A stretch of 64,000 bases of DNA from Hymenoscyphus infarciens (Eukaryota; Ascomycota; Leotiomycetes; Helotiales; Helotiaceae): assembly GCA_001414345.1 (NCBI GenBank), contig LLCB01000113.1, positions 102,647 to 166,646 of the forward strand, in the 5' to 3' direction. This document shows, in pieces, positions 36,446-47,085 of the stretch (position 1 is the stretch's first letter; every line of letters begins with the position of its first letter). The position numbers and the translations under genes were made by a program. The notes beneath the pieces are model-generated. The model was not told the origin of the DNA. It searched no databases and saw nothing but the letters and a program-made list of their open reading frames with translations.

Positions 36446-38151
36446 CTAGTCGCTATCTGACTCGGATTCGTCAAATACTATTCCTGCCTTTGCACGAGCT
36501 CTGCGTATCTTTTCCTGGGGATCCTCACTCTCAGATCTATCTCCACTTCCTCTCGTGACCTTCTTCGCTCTCCCCTCGTCATCATCGTCGTCCTCATCAT
36601 CGGAGTCAGATGGAAGCTTCATGCTCTTCTTAACAGCCGCACCCCTCGATCTCCTCCCGCTAGTCAATCCCCAACTTTGATCACCTTTTTGCACATCCTC
36701 CAAATCCGCTTGCAATTCCCTCATCTCCTTAATTTCCTTCGCTCTCGACTCGCTAAATCTCCCTACCATCCCAGCATCCTTCAACATCTTGGATAAATGA
36801 TTCATCTTAGCTTTCGAATCATCCTCATACTGCTTCAACTCAAATTGCCAAATTTTCCGAATCCCACATTTCGAGAGTTGGGATTGAAGAATCTTGATTT
36901 GCTCTTCATGTGGAGATAACGCGGCCTTTAAGGGTTTAGCCTTGGTCTCTCGTTTTGCCTTCTTGGATTTAGGTTCTTTGGCTTCTTTCCCGCCGGATTT
37001 GCGTTTCCGTTTTGGGGGTTCGTCGAGGACGATTGACATTTCGGATTCAGAGGCGTCGGCTTTTTCGATGGATTTTAGGGCTTGATTTTGCTTTTCTTGG
37101 TCCGCTCTGCCCATTGGTGGGGGAGTGAGCTCTTCTTCTGATTCTGATTCGTCTTCTGATGCTGCGACTTTAGTGGATTCAGCGGTATTGGGCTTGTGTT
37201 TTATTAACTTTGATGCGACTGCTTTTTTGGGTGGTGCTGTGTCGGCGTCCGAGTCGGCGGGGGTTGTGAGGAGAATGGAGCTTTCGACGTCGGATAAGAC
37301 GTCGGAATCGGAGAATTTGGGTTTTGTTGCCTTCTTGGGAGTAGGGTTTTTGGGTGTTGGTGCAGCATCACTCTCTCCATCAGAATCTACGACTTTTGAC
37401 TTCTTGGTTGCTTTCGCAGGTTTGGAAACTGGCTTTGCTGCCTTTTTAGGCTCGGGCTTCTTGGGTGTGGCCTTCTTTTTTGGTGGTGGTGTAACATCGC
37501 TCTCATCATCTCCCAATGAATCCTCACTGAGCTCGTCTTCCCCCTCTTCTTCATCTGAATCAACCTGTTTTCTCTTCTTAACTTGGCGCTTAACAGGTGC
37601 CTTTGACTTGCGCGCAGCCTTCTTTGGCTTGGGTGCATCGCTGACATCCGAGTCAATGGCTTCTGAACTCTCCTCGTCGGACAGATCACTAAGTATGCTG
37701 CTTTCGGTGAGCTCCTCTTCGTCATCAGACGAACTCTGCTTCTTCTTCTTCTGTCGTTTCGAAGGTCTCGATTTGTCTGCCGCGGTGGGTTTTTGTGCGC
37801 GCTTCTTCACGGGAGCAGCGGCCTTCGTCGTTGGCGGGGCAGGTTTCTTCTTCTCTGGTGTAGGTTCTTTCATTTCCTCGTCCTCCGCTTCGTTTAGCCG
37901 TGCCTGCGAGCAAAAGGTTGATTAGAATACAGTCGCATGGTTAGGAAGTGATTGCTTACCACCGCATCAACAATTATTTCCTTCGACTTTGTCTTCCATT
38001 CTGGAGTCGTAAAGAAGCTCGGGTCGATATCGAGTTCCCCAGCAACATGGTTGCGGACATATTTGACAGTCAACACGTCTGGGTCTTTGCGATAGAGTTC
38101 TACAACTCCATCTTTAAGAGCCTTGACTATGGTAGTCTCTGACGGCGCCAT
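36446..38151 (-). CDS. HIRIP3-like / DEK-C domain chromatin protein
   Basis: Two exons, 38151-37960 and 37903-36446, give 549 residues. The N-terminus (about residues 5-62: ALKDGVVELYRKDPDVLTVK, then DPSFFTTPEWKTKSKEIIVDAV) is a DEK-C-type helical domain, which binds DNA. The centre, about 300 residues, is a low-complexity run of Lys/Pro/Ser/Asp/Glu with many SDSD and PKK repeats. Near the C-terminus a conserved segment (LKAALSPHEEQIKILQSQLS, then CGIRKIWQFEL) is followed by an acidic end DESESDSD. The layout is that of fungal HIRIP3-like proteins, which act as histone H2A-H2B chaperones or HIRA partners. The central region is likely phosphorylated by CK2 (SDSD sites). The name is from overall architecture; function is inference. 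Confidence 0.7.
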
Positions 38152-38494
38152 ATTGTTATGTGTTTGCGTGTTAAAGATTCGTTGTCGCAAGTTATTTGAA
38201 GTCCAGCGCGTCAAGTGGTCGCGTTCCGAAAGAGGAAAGGCTAAGAACAGGCAGGAACAAAGGGGGGGGGGTGACAATAGCATTTTCGATTGTATTTTAG
38301 CATTCACCCCGCAGTTTTGGAACACCAACCCCAAATCTGACTCTTTTACGCGCTGTTAGCCCCCTTATTTCCAGTCTACTATTGCCTCTCGCTTTCACTA
38401 TATTGCGCTTTATACACTGTTTGCTTCTTCTGTCTTTCATCGTTTCCATAATATTATATATCAACTTTTTGCTTCAGTCAATTCTCAAGTCATC
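38152..38494. promoter_or_regulatory. divergent promoter region, HIRIP3-like / DexA-like
   Basis: A 343-bp gap between divergent start codons. A run of G (GGGGGGGG) lies near 38262-38271. Nothing else stands out. Confidence 0.45.
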
Positions 38495-39915
38495 ATGCGC
38501 GACATTCATACAAATATCATGCTTGATCTCGAGTGCACCGATGCCACGGTTCACAATCCCATAATAATTGAAATCGCGGCTGTTCACTTCGATATAGGTA
38601 CAGGAGCCGAGTTAGCTCATTTTCATTCTTCCATCAACTTTCAGTCTTCCGTCAACCATGTGAGTACTCAGCTTCTCTGAGTAAATTTCTTCTTCCAGTA
38701 AATCCAGAAGCTGAGACATTCCTCATAAACTTTCGATAACAGTCCCTTTCTACTCCTCTAACATCCCCAAAGAAGTATACTGACTGCGAGATCCTGCAGG
38801 GGCATCTCTCGAGCGAAGAAGGTCTTAAATGGCTTGAAGCCAACATACCCGAGACCCTCAAAACAAGTATGTCGACCAACGTTTCCCTCGAGCAAGCCTT
38901 GTTTCGATTCTCGAATTTTGTCCGGAGGTGCTGTATAAAGACGAAAGATAGACTGAAAGACGAAGGATTCGAGCGGAAAGTCAGTGACTCTCAACCTATG
39001 ATATGGGGGAATGGGGCAGTGGCTGATAACGTTTGGATATCAAGTGCTTACAGGTGAACCACTTTTCCAGTTTCAATATATGTAGTGTCACTAAGTCCTG
39101 GAATGAATTATAGGTCTTGCAATATGGAGAGACCTTGGAAATTCTATAACGACATGTGTGTTCGAACATTTGTAAGACAATGCAATCTTATGACAGGAAG
39201 AGAGTTCGCAAAAGAACAAGTTTTTTCAGGGACAAAACACGTTGCGCTCGATGATTGCAGACATCAAGTTGCGTATCTAGTCAAAGCACGAAATTCCCTG
39301 GTACCTGTGAGGCCAAAGGCACCGGCGTCGTGCACAGCTTCGAGATCAAGAGTGATGAGCCGAGAGGCCTCTGCTACAATCTCGAAAACGCTCGAGGTCC
39401 AGGATAACTCCGGGCATCTGCCAAAGCAGACTGAGAGTAACGATAAGTCAGCAGCGGAAACGACACCTCTCACTCCTCCAAAGCCTTTGCAGAAGGAGCC
39501 CGAAGAATTGATTAAGCCAGCTGAGGCACCCATTGCTAGACCCCCGAGAAAGAACGGATTGCTAACGCCATCAACTTCGTTCTCAAATCCCGGAGAAAAG
39601 GGAGATTTTGAAGAGGCTAAATTTTTCAATGCTGCTGCTTTTGTGAACAACTCGGCAAGCTCATCGCCGTCAAAGAAGATCGGCTTGCTATCGCCGGAAA
39701 CGTCCTTTTCCGAGAACAATTGTGAAGATGGACTGGAAGCAAACCCAATCAAACAATTTCAATTCGGTAAAAACATCTTGCCCGCAAGTTCGGAAAGCCC
39801 TAGTAAGAGACCACATTCGCCCGCTAAGAGCAAAGCACCGGCCACGTCAAATGTCTCCAACGATCAACCACCGGAACCTACTGAGCCAAGACCGAGAATC
39901 TGGTTCAGCAGATGA
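38495..39915 (+). CDS. DEDDh 3'-5' exonuclease of the T4 DexA / Rv2179c-like type with disordered tail
   Basis: Three exons, 38495-38659, 38800-39053 and 39114-39915, give 406 residues. Motif I is IMLDLECT (Asp11, Glu13). Motif II is WGNGAVADNVWISSAYR (Asp131). Motif III is GTKHVALDDCRHQ, with His182 and Asp187 spaced as in the DEDDh group. The PWKFYNDMCVRTF stretch between them and the WGNGA and GTKHxALDD wording are those of the phage DexA/mycobacterial Rv2179c family, not of oligoribonuclease. After about residue 205 the protein becomes Ser/Pro/Lys-rich and disordered. It holds two repeats, NGLLTPSTSF and IGLLSPETSF, looking like phosphorylatable short motifs. The first intron (140 nt) is longer than its neighbours; I chose it because it restores the catalytic frame. 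Substrate is unknown; it could act on RNA or DNA. Confidence 0.75.
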
Positions 39916-40509
39916 CTTATAGTGTTATTTGCCATTGGGTGTATGTCTGGGTTGTACGTATATTTGACCTAGAGAATGATTCTTTTTTATGATGTGCGAG
40001 AGAATTTACGATTTTGGAGTATCATATTTAGCGAGCGGGGTTGTTAACTACACCAGAGCGTGCTTTCCAGTTTTAACGATTTACGAGATTACTTGGAGTT
40101 CGATTTTGGGATTCAATGAGTGGGATATATATTAGCAATTTGTCGTTATCTTGGTTCTCAGAGCGTGGAAATCATGTCAAATGTCACTCAATCAACGGGA
40201 CATGATTATTCACAGATCCTATGTAAAACACAATTTTGCGCGCTCTTTTTGCACCTTCCCTTGTCCACCTTCCTGCTTTCTTATCATATAAGACTTTCAC
40301 ATGTCACTAGTTGCCCAAACTTGTCGCTTGGGTGAGATCTTTATCTGTATTCTCCATTTTACTTCAACCCGCATTTTAGAAAGCAGTCAAGTGTAGCAGT
40401 CTTTCTACCACCAAACCTCGCAGCCAATCGTTGTTGGGGACTCGAACATTCTCGCCAGAAGGCTGCCCTCCATCGCTAAAATCAATAAAAACAACTTTTC
40501 CCCAAACAT
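39916..40509. other. intergenic, exonuclease 3' side
   Basis: No gene is supported. Two genes converge on this gap, so it holds both 3' untranslated regions. Confidence 0.5.
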
Positions 40510-40848
40510 CTACCATCCACTCCTAGCTCTAGGCCTGTTTCCCGGATACCCATTCCAATCTCTCAAGGTTCTTTTCGCCTGTCCTCCAAAATCACGAAGT
40601 AACATCTCTTCATCCCTAGCATGTTCCTCCCCAGCAAATTTCTTCGCTAGCTCGAAGATTATCGATATCATGAAGCCACCTAAGAGCACGCATGCTACGA
40701 GGATCAATAAGTTGACGAACAAACCGCTTGCGGGCGGGATTTTGTCTTTTCCGTGCAGGAGGTGAGGGTGTTCCATGCCGTTGAGTGCTGAGACTTGTTG
40801 GGCGATGAGGAGGAGGGGGAGGATGAGGTTAGTGAGATGTGAGAACAT
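40510..40848 (-). CDS. 112-residue protein with signal peptide and one membrane helix, unrecognised
   Basis: A single exon from ATG 40848 encodes 112 residues. It starts with a hydrophobic signal peptide (LILPLLLIAQQVSALNG, cleavage likely after ALN or SAL), a short His-rich luminal stretch, then one membrane helix (GLFVNLLILVACVLLGGFMI). A basic/acidic tail (KKFAGEEHARDEEMLLRDFG) ends NRPRARSGW. The topology is type I, with a short outside part and a cytosolic tail. The family is not recognised; such proteins are often ER or Golgi regulators, but that is only a thought. It has normal codon composition and sits at the border of the gene-poor block to its right. Confidence 0.6.
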   Translation of the reverse strand: MFSHLTNLILPLLLIAQQVSALNGMEHPHLLHGKDKIPPASGLFVNLLILVACVLLGGFMISIIFELAKKFAGEEHARDEEMLLRDFGGQAKRTLRDWNGYPGNRPRARSGW

Positions 40849-42299
40849 CTTTTCTGTATTGTTTTGAGGGGTTGGTGATTTATTGGGTTGGTTTTTCTCT
40901 TGTGGGTCTAGGATAACGTTTCTGAAATGGAGATGATGTTTGCCATGTAGAGCTAGAACTGTTGGTCAGTTTAGCTCTTTTGGGTTGCAGATTTTTCAAG
41001 TTTGGTTTGAGGGTTGGAAAACGTGTGAAGAAAGGATTGGAGCGTATTTATTTTGAGGTGTTCTGAGCCATAGGGGTCTTCAGATTGGTTATTCACAGAC
41101 TCTAGCTATGAATGCAAAGCCTCTTGATTGGGTCAACACATTGGCTCAAGATTCACCTCACGGTTGTCTATTCAAGCAGCATGACTACGCAGAGCAGAAG
41201 AGGAGGAAATGAAATATCCGAAGGTACATTCACTCCCCTCATACTCGGTGAGTCTACTAACTCTGCTATCAAAATAAACTGAACAGCGGAAGGGAGAGAT
41301 ATGTATAGCTGAGAGGAACATTAAAGCAAGTCAGCTGCTCACAGTTTTAGTATTAAGAATTAGATACATATGGCATCTGTTCAGCTACGTATGGCATGAA
41401 CCACTTATTTATGAGTTCTCACCTTTATTATCATACCAGTAGCTAAAGAAACACGCAACATTTGTCTCAGAAGAATTTCCACCCGCCATAGATTGTTCCA
41501 ATGTAGCTGGAAGAGATTGTCTCATTATGATAACCTCTTAATCCTACAAGTCTCACGTCAACGATTAGAAGAAGGCTATATAGATTCGATTCTTGAGCGC
41601 CTGAAGTTCGCTTCTAGACCCCCTGCTTCTAAGTTATAACAAACCAACGGTCTTTAGTTGGTGTAGTTCATTACGTGAATTTGAACCCTGATATTTGAGT
41701 TCAAGCAAAATACTGTTGAAAATCCCGTGATTAGGAGACGAACACTTGGTTTATTTCCCCCATTGTGCTCAGACTACCCGGTGGCTTTTGAATAGAGTTT
41801 GCTGATGCTAATCCCAATTCAACTCCTAACTCTGGCGAATGGCAGTGTTTTTGGGCAGTTGTGGCCGACTTCTTCAAAGTATAGATTTTGAAATGTTCCA
41901 AATTTTTCACGGCAACAGGCTTCAAGTAAGCCTTCATATCAACTAGTTTCCAATTGGAAGAGTAACGCAAGTGTCATTACATAGCATTTTAAAACCCCCT
42001 TTTGCAGTTTTGCCGCAAGGAGGAAGATAATTGGACAATTTCGCCAAGCAAAATTTTGAATTTTCCACCCCCTTTGTTGTCTAGTAAACAAATTTCCATA
42101 CTCTCTCTTCATATCGTTGGTGTACTTCTGGTAAGCATTCTCTACCAAAATCAACTGTCGGGTACTTTGGTGTTGTCTCTAAAAATGATTATGCTAGTCT
42201 AAACATTATCAACACATAACTAAGGGTTATAGCGATGGATATCGAGTAAGCGAGTCGGATCCCGTTCTAAAGGACAACTCGCTTAGCCTAGCTCACCTC
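40849..42299. other. gene-poor stretch left of the AT-rich island
   Basis: No secure gene. Two short minus-strand frames, 42154-41939 and 41970-41731, have some protein character in the second (KPVAVKNLEHFKIYTLKK) and could be remnants of one spliced gene, but no splice join was convincing. Composition is still normal here. Confidence 0.4.
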
Positions 42300-43085
42300 T
42301 AGTTCGTGAGGCTAAAACTAACTTCCCCCCTTTCTCTACTAGTAGCCCTACTTCATAAATACTAACTTTAGACTAAGCACTTAATATAGGACTACTTTAA
42401 TTTTTATATTATTATCTAGTCTATAAGAATTACTTATATAGATCTCTATATACTATATCTACTAAGCTATGTTTTTAGAGATAACTTATAAGATAAGGGG
42501 GGTTTTTTCTAAATATTATGTTTATTCTACTACTTAAAGTCTTAGAACTCTTAAAAGTTTATACTTAGAAGACCTAGTACTTCGCCTCTCGAACTAGTAG
42601 AATAAGGAAATTCGTCTTATATTATTAGGAAAGTTCTAGAAGGCTAAGGTACTAAAAGACTTTTTTATAAACCTAATACCTAGGCTTATACTTGAAAGAA
42701 TAGGTAACTAATAAGAGAAGTATATAGTAAGAACTTAATATCTTAATTATTATTCTTTTTTTTATTATTATTATTATCTTAATCTTCCTTCCTTTTTTAT
42801 TTTTTATTTCTTCTCTCTTTCTATTTATAATACTCTCTTATTAACTTTTCCTAGATTTAACTTAATTACTTTTTAACTTTTCTACCTACTTACTATTATA
42901 TACTCTAAGAACGTCGCCCTAGTTTTCGCCCTTACCCTTATAGCTCTTACCTAAGCTAGTCCCCTTTTAATTATAACTAGAGAATAGAAATCTAAGAACC
43001 TAGTTATTACTAGCAATCCTAAATTTAAATTCTCGAGTATTCTTAAAGGTACTACTCCTCTTACTAAGGTCGCTCTTCCCCTCCT
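42300..43085. repeat. AT-rich island with an extreme RIP-type dinucleotide footprint
   Basis: By hand count, 42361-43080 (720 bp) has only 2 CpA and 3 TpG, against dozens expected, while TpA is very frequent (13 in the 60 bases 42361-42420). This is what repeat-induced point mutation (CpA to TpA on either strand) leaves behind. Left and right borders are near 42300 and 43090, where CpA and TpG return at once. No transposon protein is recognisable in 42300-42890. The right end cuts into the secreted-protein pseudogene. Confidence 0.75.
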
Positions 43086-43816
43086 AGGTGTCGGCGTAAC
43101 TTCTGCTTAATCTGCTCAATCGGTAGATATCGAGGTTCCAAGCAATGTAACAAACTCAACTCTCCTGAGCCTCAACATCACTTCGCTCAGCGCGGCCAAC
43201 CTCAAGTCTCTCGGTGTTAGAGATCCTAAGTTCAAGTTCTCAAGCACTCTCAAAGGAGCTGCCAGTCTCACTGGAATTGCCCTTCCATTACTCGGAGTTG
43301 ACGCACCTACTCAGTCAACTCAAACTGTCGACACTAAAGCTCCATCAACCAACGGCACAAAGACAAACACTACCTTGAGCGCTGCTCTCACTCCTTTTGT
43401 GGCACGCAGAAGTTAAGATGCAACATTTTTGCACACAGCTTTCCGTGACGACGTGGTTCTCGCCAACCCAATCACTGTCCAGTCGCCTGCCATTGGAGAC
43501 ACCGCCACCATCTCACTCGAGTGTGGAGATGTCCTTGTAATTCTAACCCTCTCCTTGTAACTCTTTTCCAACAAGAGGCTTTTGCTTGCAACTTTGGATT
43601 GCCAGCCGACATGCCAACCGGAACATTAACTGGTCAGAACCCAGGCCAAGCTCTCTCTTTCGAGGTTTCGGGTGACTGTGTTGGTGTTGAGTTCAATGTC
43701 ATCAACCCATGTGCTGATTGTGCGGCACCCTTAACTGCGGATTGCCATGGAACAGTCGATGGTTCAAATAACAATGTTGAGCTCTGTGTCAGCGAATCCA
43801 CTTTGGTCGAGTGCTA
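42898..43816 (+). pseudogene. secreted-protein gene, 5' half destroyed by RIP-like mutation, 3' half near intact
   Basis: One frame runs from 42898 to about 43533. The expected ATG reads ATA, followed by a signal peptide (YSKNVALVFALTLIAL), then stops at 42952 (TAA), 42985 (TAG), 43108 (TAA) and 43414 (TAA). It includes two versions of an internal repeat: NPKFKFSSILKG...VALPLLGV (about 43015-43097) and DPKFKFSSTLKG...IALPLLGV (about 43221-43307). A one-base loss near 43534 shifts to the frame that encodes a Cys-rich end (ACNFGLPADMPTGTLTG, DCVGVEF, NPCADCAAP, ELCVSESTLVEC) stopping at 43814-43816. The parent was a secreted Cys-containing protein with Asn-X-Thr sites, possibly cell wall or effector-like. 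No family is recognised. Confidence 0.6.
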
Positions 43817-44896
43817 GACGACACTTCTTGGAATCATTACCGAGCAACTGGTGTTGTTGATTTTATTTTTCTTGGAGGGCTTTTGAGGAGAATTTAAGGA
43901 AGGATAGCTCATGGTAGCTTTTTTGAATCACCAATCTGGGATTTGGGGCGGCTGCAGCGCGGATTTGTTTGCCAAGTGGGCTTTGTACTTGGAGGATTAT
44001 AACACGATGGACAGGATATGGGTTGGATATTGATAGACGCAAGACACGAGTGGGTTTAGCATAGAGCATAGTTAGATTGACATGATGTACCACTTTTAAG
44101 TTTTACTTACTTGAGCTCGGTTTCCCACGTCTTTCTTCATCTCTTCTTGTCGATACCTGTTCACGCTTGCCTAGGTGTTCCACAAACTCAAATCATCTTA
44201 CTAAAACTCGGACAACAAATACTCTCGCTCCAGTTGTTGAACTTTTTTAAAGGTTCTCTTGTCCGGTGTGTTCGACACTTCATCCCACCACCCCATCGCT
44301 TAAGTACGAAAGCTATTACGTCCGTAATATTCAAGGCATTTCATGCAGAAATTTCATTTTCTAAAGTCTGAATAGAAGACTTTAGCTCCGTAAACTTAGC
44401 CTCTTCATATCTTCTCTTGCCAGAAAAATGAAGCGGCGGGTATTATTCTGAGTAAGCTGAGAAGCACACGAGCTCGGTTATTATGAACTTTCAATCGCTG
44501 ACTATGTATCAAGTTACCAAAACTTTAGCAGATATAAGTATATAAGAGGTAGAAGCAAAAGATGAAACAATATGATAATTCGAATTTAAAACTTCCTCCA
44601 ACCAGAATTTGAAATTAGGAAAACAGAGAATCTTTCGCCAACCTGACCATCTTCACTTTTAAAATTCCCCAATCCGAATCAGACTTATGGAAACCGAAAT
44701 CACTTACAACATGGCGACGCCTGTTGAACCCATGACAATTAAAAGCAATAGCAGTCTGGATAACACAGCAGGATTCAAATACAGTAAAACCGAAGTATGT
44801 CCCGAATCTCCTTACTTTTTCCGCCTTTCTTTCAAACGACAAATTGGGCAAATCAATACTATAAACAACTAAATTTCCATTCAAATCATAGATTAT
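43817..44896. other. intergenic, no secure gene
   Basis: Short frames on both strands show no family character. Composition is normal, in contrast with the AT-rich island to the left. Confidence 0.45.
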
Positions 44897-45446
44897 ATGA
44901 AAATAATCAAAGTAGACCTAACATCCTATGATATGGAAGATGAGTATATCACCACATCGGAAGGCAATAGCGTTGTCGACGCACTCGATGAACATCTTAC
45001 AGGTCTTGCGTAAGACTTCTACTGCATTCTAAGAAGTTTCTAGAATGGTGACTAAATTCTGCGTTAGAGCTAAAAGGCGTATCTTTACTTTGAGCTTTAG
45101 AACTCTTGAGGGAGGATTCCAAGTATTAATCAAATTGAAGAGCAGCCAGAGGCAGAGGCGGATACCACAGGGGTTGATGGAGATGGTGCGGAAGAAGAGG
45201 AGGAGGAGGAAGATGGCGACGACGAAGGATAAGAGGAAGATGATGAAACAGAGGAAGGAGATGAACCAAACAAAGTTCTCGTCGACAACGCTTATTAAGG
45301 GCTTCGAAGGTGTCTTACTACCCATCAACACAATCTACGACCTTCTAGGTTACATCATGTCCCTCAACATCAAAGACTACCCGGCAACAAGCACCTCAAC
45401 AGCACGAAACTACAACATGCCACTCCTTTCCCTCTATGTCAAATAG
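44897..45446 (+). CDS. possible two-exon hypothetical gene or remnant
   Basis: An ATG at 44897 opens MKIIKVDLTSYDMEDEYITT and continues to a GTAAGA donor at 45010. The acceptor ends at 45067 with a GTGACTAA branch, and the join keeps frame through to a stop at 45446, about 163 residues. The second exon is Lys/Arg-rich in this frame, while another frame of the same bases (about 45125-45280) is strongly acidic with Glu/Asp runs and one TAA. Either the acidic frame was the original and a shift has occurred, or neither is real. The later part (GFEGVLLPINTIYDLLGYIM) looks like protein. No family is recognised. Confidence 0.25.
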
Positions 45447-46490
45447 TGCCGAATCCCCAGTCCAACCAACGAACGAGAACTTGAAGAAGAACAAAAGGGT
45501 CCATATCACCTGGTTCAAGGATACAGAGCAACCATACAGGAGCCACCTAGGATCAACAGTAAGACAGACTAACCTTGGAGCTGCGGGGATTACAACAAAC
45601 AACGCAGCAGACTCGAGGAACCTCGCCAAACAGAAAGTCATCAAGAACGACCGTCGAAATTTCTTAATAGAAGCTAGCCCCGAAGCACCCTTGTCTGCTA
45701 ACAAGAAGATTTTGACGAATTTTGGCAGTTGTGCGGAGACTTTCTTTTTCGTATATCAAGGCAGAGAAGAGTTGTTCCTCTAATTCTAGTACATTGTTCG
45801 AAAGCAGCATAACTAATGAGATGGGAAACACTTGCAGGCCACCCATTGATATGACCAAAGACAAAGGCCTAGCCATGATTCCAGAGAAGAAACATCCCTC
45901 AAAAGACGGGGAAAAAAATATGCGGAAAAGACTGCGGCAAATGCCCCTGAGCCTCCTCATCCCACCTCTTGTCAAAAGCTTGCACGCCAGACGAGGACTG
46001 ACTGAAAAACAATCTTTAATATTTAGAAGCGCTCCAGACAGTATACGACGTCTAAGAAGGACGATAGCTCCTATTAACTGCATAAAATTACATCTGAAAT
46101 TCTGTCCTGGTATGCGGGTCAGTTAGACCTTCTAGATAGAAAGCATGTCGTTAGCTTGTATCATTACTTGAGACTCTCATTTGGAAGAAAGTGCACTTTT
46201 TGTAAATAGACTCTAGTTAAGGACTCGAGTTTCCTCCCCTTCTTCTAGGAAATCTTGAAAGATAAGTAGACGTATAAAGTGACAGGTGGTAAGTAGAATA
46301 TAGCTACATTCAACCACACGGAATACTACCTACTTATAATGCCTCGAAAAGATTGCGATTAATGAATGGATGGAAACTTTCGTGCAGAAAAGGTGACGAC
46401 GAAAGGGAACTAACTTGTGATGAGAATTAAGTACTTGAAGTATGGTTACCTAGGTACTTATACGTAAGGAATCGAAGTTTAAGCCACGCC
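45447..46490. other. gene-poor, overlapping frames on both strands
   Basis: Frames of about 100-140 codons exist on both strands (e.g. 45436-45783 + and 46083-45664 -) but none shows a domain, signal or splice chain. I leave them unannotated. Confidence 0.4.
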
Positions 46491-46575
46491 TTGTTGCGAA
46501 GGAAAACGTGATTTCCCAGAGGAGACTCACATGGATAAGCCCAACATTCCTCAGCAAACAAATGAAAGTAAAAAA

Positions 46576-46623
46576 ACGTGATTTCCAAAAGTAGATTCCT
46601 GTAGTTTTTTGTTGCACTTCGCC
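46576..46623 (+). repeat. 48-bp array unit, copy A
   Basis: Head ACGTGATTTCC, middle AGATTCCTGTAG, core TTGCACTTCG, same length as copies B and C with no gap needed. Flanked on the right by CAACATTCCTC, which also occurs at about 46541. Confidence 0.7.
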
Positions 46624-46855
46624 AACATTCCTCGTGAGGCCTCTTGCAATTGACCGTAAAAGTGGCAGTAAATACATCAGGTTGGTACTTACCTACCTAC
46701 CTCATGATTCCAACTTTCTAAGGTAATTCAAGTTAATTATCCTAGGACGATTAACCCAAGTTCTAAAATACTAGAACGTTCGAACAACGGGTATTATTTT
46801 TACCACTGCTTTTGACGTCCACCGCGAGGAACTTCAGCAAAGGCAAGTAGAAAAA

Positions 46856-46903
46856 GCGTGATGTCCAAATTGAGATTCCTGCAGTATTTGTTGCACATCG
46901 AGC
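46856..46903 (+). repeat. 48-bp array unit, copy B
   Basis: Head GCGTGATGTCCAAAT, middle GAGATTCCTGCAGTA, core TTGCACATCG, end AGC. The best preserved copy. Confidence 0.75.
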
Positions 46904-47037
46904 AAACATCACCAATACCAACACCAATGGATCAACTCGTCAAGTTCTTCGCCAACACAGAAACGTGATGTCCAAATGCAGTTTTCATCCCCTGTTCTAT
47001 CGCCCATCGAACCACCTCTCAAAAAGCTGTGCCATAG

Positions 47038-47085
47038 ACGTAATGTCCAAATGGAGAGTCCTGCAGTACATATTGCACATCGAAC
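47038..47085 (+). repeat. 48-bp array unit, copy C
   Basis: Head ACGTAATGTCCAAAT, middle GAGAGTCCTGCAGTA, core TTGCACATCG, end AAC. Lines up with copy B end to end. Confidence 0.75.

Noticed and set aside
37125..37925. Plus-strand Ser-rich frame of 266 codons
   Set aside because: It is the complement of the Lys/Asp/Ser low-complexity region of the HIRIP3-like gene.
38744..38799. An extra exon of the exonuclease gene starting at 38744
   Set aside because: It does not keep the catalytic frame, and the remaining intron would be about 25 nt, too short for splicing.
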